Assembly: GCF_013184745.1 (NCBI RefSeq)
Contig: NZ_JAATVU010000026.1
Coordinates: 24,351-88,350, forward strand
DNA: 64,000 nucleotides
Origin: Mangrovicoccus sp. HB161399
Lineage (GTDB): Bacteria; Pseudomonadota; Alphaproteobacteria; Rhodobacterales; Rhodobacteraceae
Direction of reading: 5' to 3'
The notes beneath the pieces are model-generated. The model was not told the DNA's origin. It did no database searches and saw only the letters and a list, made by a program, of their open reading frames with translations. The position numbers and the translations under genes were made by a program. This document shows positions 59,247-64,000 of this stretch, one piece after another. Positions within the stretch are counted from its first letter, which is position 1. Every line of letters begins with the position of its first letter.

Positions 59247-62188
59247 CCCGCATCGACGGCGCTCTGGCGGACCGCAGCCGCCCGCTGGGCTTCTCCTTCA
59301 ACGGCCGCCGCCTGCAGGGCTTCGCGGGCGACACGCTGGCCTCTGCGCTGCTGGCGAACGGCGTGCAGCTGGTCGGGCGCAGCTTCAAGTACCACCGCCC
59401 GCGCGGCATCTACTCGGCGGGCAGCGAGGAGCCGAACGCGCTGGTCACGCTGCATTCCGGCGCGCGGTCAGAGCCGAATGCCCGCGCCACCGTGACCGAG
59501 CTGTTCGACGGTCTGGAGGCCCGCAGCCAGAACCATGCCGGGTCTCTGGAGCGCGACTGGCTGGCGGTCAACGACCTCTTGGCACCGTTCTTCGCCGCGG
59601 GCTTCTACTACAAGACCTTCATGTGGCCCGCCGCCTTCTGGGAAAAGCTTTACGAGCCGATGATCCGCCGCGCGGCCGGCCTGGGCAGCCTGTCGGGCCT
59701 GCCCGATCCGGATGCCTATGACCGCGGCTACCTGCATCCCGACCTGCTGGTGATCGGCAGCGGCGCGGCGGGGCTGGCGGCGGCTCTGGCGGCCGGCCGG
59801 GCCGGGGCCTCGGTCGTGCTGGCCGAAGAGGATTTCGTCCTCGGCGGACGGCTGCTGGCCGAGGGCGGGCTGCTCGACGGCGCGCCCGCCGCGGACTGGG
59901 CGGCCTCCGCCGCCGCGGAGCTGGCATCGCTCCCGAATGTCCGGATCATGTCCCGAACGACCGTCTACGGCGCCTTCGATCACGGCATCTTCGGCGCGGT
60001 GGAGCGGGTCTCGGACCACCTTGCAAATCCGGGCGGCAAGGTGCGCCAGACGCTGTGGCGGATCACCGCGAAGCGCGCGATCCTCGCGGCAGGCGCCACC
60101 GAACGGCACATTCCCTTCCGCGGCAACGACCGGCCCGGCATCATGCTGGCCGGCGCGGTCCGCGCCTATGCCAACCGCTGGGGCGTGACCGGGCAGCGGC
60201 AGGCCGGGGACCCGGTGGCGATTTTCGCGGCAAATGACGACGGCCACCGCACGGCGCAGCAGCTCGCCGCGAAAGGCGTGCCGGTGCTCGGCGTGATCGA
60301 CCCGCGCGCGGATGCGCCGAATTTCGGCGGCTACGACACGTTTTCCGGCGGGATGGTCACAGCCACAAGGGGACGCCGCGGGCTGACCGCCATCGAAGTG
60401 ACGCGCAACGGCCGGGCGGAGTGGATGACCTGCGGGCTGCTCGGGGTCTCCGGCGGGTGGAACCCGAACGTCCATCTCGCCTCGCATCACCGCGGGCGGC
60501 CCGTCTGGGACGAAACCCGCCTGGCCTTCCTGCCGGGCGCGGGCGGTCCTGCGGGGCTGATCCCGGCAGGCGCCGCGGCCGGGCAGGGCAGCACGGCCGA
60601 GGCGCTGGCCGGCGGCCTGTGCGCGGCCGCGCGGGCGCTCGGCGATCTCGGCCTCGCCGCGGCGCCGGTCGATCTGCCTGCGGCTGCGGACGAACCGGCG
60701 GGGCAGGCCGCCTGCTGGCACGTGCCGGGCAAGGGCCGCGCCTGGGTCGATTTCCAGAACGACGTGACGGTGAAGGACATCCGCCTGGCACATCAGGAAA
60801 ACATGCGCCCGGTTGAGCACCTGAAGCGCTGGACCACGCTCGGCATGGCCACCGACCAGGGCAAGACCGCCAATGTCACCGCGCTCGCCGTCATGGCCGA
60901 ACTGACCGGCAAGGCGATTCCCGAGACCGGCACGACGATCTTCCGCCCGCCCTACACGCCGGTCAGCCTCGGCGTGCTCGGCGGCGGCGATTCCGGGCGC
61001 GATTTCCGCCCTGTCCGGCTGGCGCCGACGCACCATTGGGCCGAGGCGCAGGGCGCGGTCTTCGTCGAGGCCGGGCAGTGGATGCGGGCGCAGTATTTCC
61101 CGCGCCCCGGCGAAACCCACTGGCGCGAGAGCGTCGACCGCGAGGCCAGGGCCGTGCGCTCGGCCGTCGGTCTCTGCGACGTGACCACGCTGGGCAAGAT
61201 CGACGTGCAGGGCGCCGATGCGGGCGAGTTCCTGAACCGCATCTACTGCAACATGATGGCGACGCTGCCGGTCGGGAAGGTCCGCTACGGGCTGATGCTG
61301 CGCGAGGACGGCCATGCCTATGACGACGGCACCTGCGCGCGGCTGGGCGAGGCGCATTACCTCGTCACCACGACGACGGCGAATGCCGGGACGGTCTACC
61401 AGCGGATGGAATTCGCGCGCCAGTGCCTCTGGCCCGAACTCGATGTCTCGCTGATCTCCGCCACCGATGCCTGGGCGCAGATCGCCGTCGCCGGGCCCCG
61501 CTCGCGCGAGCTGCTGTCGCGGATCGCGGACAAGGCCGACCTGTCGGATGCGGCCTTCCCCTTCATGGCCTGCGGCGGGATCACCGTCTGCGGCGGGCTC
61601 GGCGCGCGGCTCTTCCGCATCTCGTTCTCGGGCGAGCTGGCCTACGAGATCGCCGTCCCCGCCCGCTATGGCCATGCGCTGATGGCGCGGCTGATGGAGG
61701 CGGGCGCCGATCTGGGCGTGACGCCCTACGGCACCGAAGCGCTCGGCGTGCTCAGGATCGAGAAGGGCCATGCCGCGGGCAACGAACTGAACGGCCAGAC
61801 CACGGCGGCCATGCTGGGGCTGGGCCGGATGGTCAGCACGAAGAAGGACTCGATCGGCGCGGTGATGTCGCGCCGCGGCGGGCTGGCGGAGGACAGCCGC
61901 CGCCTCGTCGGATTGGTGCCCGTGGATGCGGCCGATCCGGTGGTCTCCGGCAGCCATCTCTTGGCCCCCGGCGCACCGCTGGACATGGCGCATGACCAGG
62001 GCTGGGTCACTTCGGCCTGCTTCTCGCCCCATCTCGGCCACATGATCGGGCTGGGCTTTCTCGAGGACGGCGACAGCCGCCTCGGGCAGGAGGTCGTCGC
62101 CGCCAACCCGCTGGAGGGCCAGAGCATCCGCCTGCGCGTGGTCTCGCCGCATTTCATCGACCCCGAAGGAGCACGCCTGCGTGACTGA
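59243..62188 (+). CDS. soxA: Sarcosine oxidase alpha subunit
   Basis: The largest subunit, 981 residues. An N-terminal ferredoxin-like domain (about 15-100: FAGDTLASALLANGV, FKYHRPRGIYS) is followed by a dinucleotide-binding domain starting near 168 (DLLVIGSGAAGLAAALAAGRAG). The C-terminal about 590-980 is a GcvT-like tetrahydrofolate-binding domain (VGLCDVTTLGKIDVQGAD, KGHAAGNEL). It channels the formaldehyde unit from the beta-subunit flavin to folate. Overlaps soxD by 4 bp and soxG by 8 bp. Confidence 0.95.
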   Translation: MTRIDGALADRSRPLGFSFNGRRLQGFAGDTLASALLANGVQLVGRSFKYHRPRGIYSAGSEEPNALVTLHSGARSEPNARATVTELFDGLEARSQNHAGSLERDWLAVNDLLAPFFAAGFYYKTFMWPAAFWEKLYEPMIRRAAGLGSLSGLPDPDAYDRGYLHPDLLVIGSGAAGLAAALAAGRAGASVVLAEEDFVLGGRLLAEGGLLDGAPAADWAASAAAELASLPNVRIMSRTTVYGAFDHGIFGAVERVSDHLANPGGKVRQTLWRITAKRAILAAGATERHIPFRGNDRPGIMLAGAVRAYANRWGVTGQRQAGDPVAIFAANDDGHRTAQQLAAKGVPVLGVIDPRADAPNFGGYDTFSGGMVTATRGRRGLTAIEVTRNGRAEWMTCGLLGVSGGWNPNVHLASHHRGRPVWDETRLAFLPGAGGPAGLIPAGAAAGQGSTAEALAGGLCAAARALGDLGLAAAPVDLPAAADEPAGQAACWHVPGKGRAWVDFQNDVTVKDIRLAHQENMRPVEHLKRWTTLGMATDQGKTANVTALAVMAELTGKAIPETGTTIFRPPYTPVSLGVLGGGDSGRDFRPVRLAPTHHWAEAQGAVFVEAGQWMRAQYFPRPGETHWRESVDREARAVRSAVGLCDVTTLGKIDVQGADAGEFLNRIYCNMMATLPVGKVRYGLMLREDGHAYDDGTCARLGEAHYLVTTTTANAGTVYQRMEFARQCLWPELDVSLISATDAWAQIAVAGPRSRELLSRIADKADLSDAAFPFMACGGITVCGGLGARLFRISFSGELAYEIAVPARYGHALMARLMEAGADLGVTPYGTEALGVLRIEKGHAAGNELNGQTTAAMLGLGRMVSTKKDSIGAVMSRRGGLAEDSRRLVGLVPVDAADPVVSGSHLLAPGAPLDMAHDQGWVTSACFSPHLGHMIGLGFLEDGDSRLGQEVVAANPLEGQSIRLRVVSPHFIDPEGARLRD

Positions 62189-62729
62189 CCTGATCCCCAT
62201 GACGGCGCTCGGCGCCGCGGAGCCGCGGGAGCTGCGCATCGGCGGGCTGTCGCTGCGCGAAGATGACGGGCTGGCGCTTGCCTCCCTGGCACTGCCGCAG
62301 GGGGCGCCCCCGGTTGCGCCTTTCGGTTTGGCCCTGCCGGGCCCCGGCGGACTGGTCCGCGGCCCGGAAGGTCTCGGCGCGTTCTGGACCGGGCCGGGCC
62401 AATGGATGCTGGAAGGCACGGACCGGGCCGGGACCGGTTTCGCCGCGCAGCTGGCCGCGGAGGCGCCGGGCGCGCGGATCACGGACCAGACCGACAGCTG
62501 GGCCGTCATCGAGATCGCGGGGCCGGGGCTCGGCGCGCTGCTGGAGCGGCTGGCCAACCTGCCGCCCGCCTCGGTCGCGCCGGGCTGCGCGGCGCGCACC
62601 GGGCTGCACCACATGAGCGTCTTCCTGCTGCGTCGATCGGAAACGGAGCTGGCCGTGCTGGGCATGCGCAGCCAGGCGGGATCGCTCTGGCACGTCCTCG
62701 AAACTGCGCTGGCGCGGTTGGCCGCCTGA
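62181..62729 (+). CDS. soxG: Sarcosine oxidase gamma subunit
   Basis: A 182-residue subunit with a GcvT-like beta fold. DQTDSWAVIEIAGPGL and GLHHMSVFLLR are the typical segments. The start is GTG at 62181 with GAAGGAG upstream, inside the end of soxA. The N-terminal third is Ala/Pro-rich and poorly conserved, as is usual. It is the last recognisable gene of the operon; no folate-pathway genes follow in this window because IS debris begins. Confidence 0.88.
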   Translation: MTDLIPMTALGAAEPRELRIGGLSLREDDGLALASLALPQGAPPVAPFGLALPGPGGLVRGPEGLGAFWTGPGQWMLEGTDRAGTGFAAQLAAEAPGARITDQTDSWAVIEIAGPGLGALLERLANLPPASVAPGCAARTGLHHMSVFLLRRSETELAVLGMRSQAGSLWHVLETALARLAA

Positions 62730-62850
62730 AACGGTCCGCCTTCTGTGCCGGCCCTGACGTCCGCGCGACAGAAGAAGCGTGGCAAAGGCGGGGCTGCGGC
62801 GTGCGCGGCTCTCACGCCTTTCCCTGTGCCGCAGTGGCAGGACGAGGTCG
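62730..62850. other. Short stretch between soxG and IS debris
   Basis: No gene, clear terminator or RNA was found. It marks the border between the sox operon and the IS-rich end of the window. Confidence 0.5.
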
Positions 62851-62878
62851 ATCATGTCCTGTGTGGAGGTGTAGCTCA
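62851..62878. repeat. Candidate terminal inverted repeat of IS256-type element
   Basis: On the minus strand this reads GAGCTACACC followed by GGACATGATC, which resembles the ends of IS256-family elements. It lies about 35 bp past the transposase stop, where an end is expected. The opposite end was not found, so the element is truncated. Confidence 0.45.
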
Positions 62879-62911
62879 TGGGGGCTCGCGACGGCCGGCC
62901 GGCCGAGCTGG

Positions 62912-63260
62912 TCAACCGCCCTCCGCTGCAGGCCGACTGACGGTGGAATCATCGCGGACCAAGGCGACCGTTTCCTGCGTCATGTACCTGGCGCGCCGAA
63001 CGGTCCGCTCCCCGGTCTGCGCCATCAAGATCGCGCCGACGAGGCGCCGGATCGAGGCCTCGTCGGGAAGTTGTGAGGATAAGAAATCTTTCCGGAGGAA
63101 AGATTTCCCGACCAACGCGGGCAATATCGACGCCCCGCTTGACCTCGCCGTTGAGACGCTCGAACGGGTTCGTGCTGCGCAGCTTGGCCGCGAAGCCGGT
63201 CATCCCGCGGACGAGGCCGGTGCCGGCGCTCTTCTCCAGGCGCGCGGAGGTCCATAATGG
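62912..63260 (-). pseudogene. IS256-family transposase, C-terminal remnant, disrupted
   Basis: Two minus-strand frames must be joined to read a transposase end: first KLRSTNPFERLNGEVKR (about 63150-63200), then LPDEASIRRLVGAIL and RRARYMTQETVALV (about 62940-63065). Both match the C-terminus of IS256-type transposases. Between them, where GIFP would be expected, lies an insert of about 40 bp with a palindrome at 63083-63107, which breaks the frame. The N-terminal three quarters of the gene are missing, so it cannot be functional. Confidence 0.7.
63083..63107. repeat. Palindromic insertion inside the transposase remnant
   Basis: An 11-bp perfect inverted repeat, GAAATCTTTCC-GGA-GGAAAGATTTC, is much more AT-rich than its surroundings. 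GTCGGGAA at 63062-63069 and TTCCCGAC at 63105-63112 form an outer repeat. It interrupts the IS256-type reading frame and looks like a small inserted palindromic element. Confidence 0.6.
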
Positions 63261-63630
63261 GGTCGGCCATCCGGGACATCCCCGTGTTCAGGTTGGCTCG
63301 GCAACCCGACCCCGCCGGAAAGCCCGCTGGCCCCCGGCCACACGAAGCCCCGGGACGCGATCCGTCGTTGGCATGCTGCTTCGGCAGCGCTGCAACCGAT
63401 CCGGAAATTGTGTTTGATCTCCCGGAAACCCGTCGATTTATCCCGCGTCGGGACGCGTGCCATCTCCCTGCGCGGATTCTCGCGGGTCACCAGGTTCGGT
63501 TTTGCCGCGTTCTTGCAGCGGCAGTTCTCTGCAGACCGTTCCCAAGCCAGCTCTTCCCAATGGAGAACTCATTGGCTTCCAATGGCGGTCGCACTTCAGC
63601 GCAGCAACAGCAGATTCGGTCCGTGCAAAC
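63261..63630. other. Unassigned stretch in IS debris
   Basis: About 370 bp in which I recognise no gene. The base composition is a little lower in GC than the core genes. It may be decayed mobile DNA. Confidence 0.4.
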
Positions 63631-63673
63631 GCAAAGCGGAAGTGTCACTGATCGTGCAAAGCGGAAGTGTCAC
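63631..63673. repeat. Two direct repeats of 18 bp, 25-bp period
   Basis: GCAAAGCGGAAGTGTCAC occurs at 63631-63648 and 63656-63673. Multiple short direct repeats of this kind occur near the ends of IS21-family elements, so this may be an IS21-type end; no IS21 genes are in the window. Confidence 0.55.
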
Positions 63674-63725
63674 CCTGGCGATGCGGCGAGCAGCCGGGCA
63701 GGCCGGAGACCTCCGCCAATCGGAG

Positions 63726-64000
63726 GGGCGCTGTTGCGCAAATCAGCTGACGACCGCATTTCCCCTTTCCCCGGACACACTTATCCCATGGCTACGGTGA
63801 CCGGGATGCCGAGGGCCGTGAAGCGGTTCATGACCGCCGCGCGGATCTGGACCTCGGCCACCTGGCGGTCGAAATCCCGGGACATCAGCCGCTGGCCGAG
63901 CAGCTTAACGCAGTTCATTTTCGTCTCGACCCTGCTCCGGCGGTGGTACCCGCTCCAGTTCCGCCACAGCGTCCGGCCGAGTTGCTTCGATGCCCGCAGG
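63726..64000 (-). mobile_element. IS5-family element, partial (one end)
   Basis: GGCGCTGTTGCGCAAATCAG at about 63727 resembles the terminal inverted repeats of IS5-family elements (IS427/IS1031 groups). A transposase gene with its C-terminus towards this end follows at 63781. The element continues beyond the window, so its length, other end and target duplication cannot be read. Confidence 0.65.
63781..64000 (-). CDS. IS5-family transposase, C-terminal part
   Basis: The last 72 residues of a DDE transposase are visible on the minus strand, ending at TAA (63783-63781). The segments LWRNWSGYHRRSRVETKM and CVKLLGQRLMSRDF, followed by FTALGIPVTV, are typical of the IS5 C-terminus and contain the final acidic catalytic Glu (VETK). 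The 5' part lies outside the window. The visible frame is intact. Confidence 0.75.
   Translation of the reverse strand, partial: LRASKQLGRTLWRNWSGYHRRSRVETKMNCVKLLGQRLMSRDFDRQVAEVQIRAAVMNRFTALGIPVTVAMG

Noticed and set aside
59468..62815. Open frame of 1115 codons on the minus strand opposite soxA
   Set aside because: No recognisable domain, and soxA on the plus strand is unmistakable.

Overview
The window is high-GC, densely packed DNA with long co-directional operons, frequent 4-bp ATGA start/stop overlaps and almost no spare sequence. Its gene set is typical of an alphaproteobacterium of the Rhodobacteraceae: two Dpp-type peptide ABC systems, a TRAP transporter, a heterotetrameric sarcosine oxidase, an RTX protein and IS5/IS256-type elements. 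The family assignment is inferred from gene content only. I saw no rRNA, tRNA or CRISPR array.

Region 1 (1-18.9 kb) is a catabolic island. A minus-strand ABC system (ATPase cut by the window edge, second ATPase, two permeases, binding protein) diverges from a GntR-type regulator. The regulator is followed by a creatininase-family amidohydrolase and an atypical ketopantoate-reductase-family protein. After a hairpin, a second, complete ABC system follows on the plus strand. A metal-dependent amidohydrolase sits between its binding protein and its ATPases, and two SDR dehydrogenases, an M20 peptidase and a NodB/PuuE-type deacetylase follow. The combination suggests uptake, hydrolysis and oxidation of a small amide or peptide-like compound; the substrate is unknown.

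Region 2 (18.9-28.8 kb) holds two paralogous pairs, each a DHDPS-family lyase overlapping a GlcD-family FAD oxidoreductase, on opposite strands. Between them lie an FMN-dependent 2-hydroxyacid dehydrogenase, an XRE-cupin regulator and a TRAP transporter. This looks like uptake of a hydroxy-acid, oxidation to a 2-keto acid and aldol cleavage.

Region 3 (28.9-33.7 kb) is a LysR-controlled module with HglS (2-oxoadipate dioxygenase/decarboxylase) and an AmaB-type aldehyde dehydrogenase, which fits the lysine/2-aminoadipate pathway. A convergent ProC-family reductase follows.

Region 4 (33.7-40.1 kb) starts with about 670 bp without a recognisable gene. Next is a four-gene minus-strand operon: an unknown protein, a glycosyltransferase with an RgpF-like C-terminus, a PAPS-type sulfotransferase and a coiled-coil protein with a degenerate sulfotransferase-like N-terminus. 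It is probably a sulfated surface-glycan cluster.

Region 5 (40.3-49.2 kb) is a TetR-controlled RND efflux operon with two operator-like repeats, a KtrAB-type potassium system and a PhnA zinc-ribbon protein. Region 6 (49.3-56.6 kb) is one giant gene for a 2405-residue RTX protein ending in two PA14 domains.

Region 7 (56.6-62.7 kb) is soxBDAG sarcosine oxidase with a divergent GlxA/GbdR-type regulator; its delta subunit lacks the usual zinc ligands. Region 8 (62.7-64.0 kb) is a graveyard of insertion sequences: a broken IS256-type transposase interrupted by a palindrome, 25-bp-period direct repeats and the end of an IS5-type element that runs off the window.
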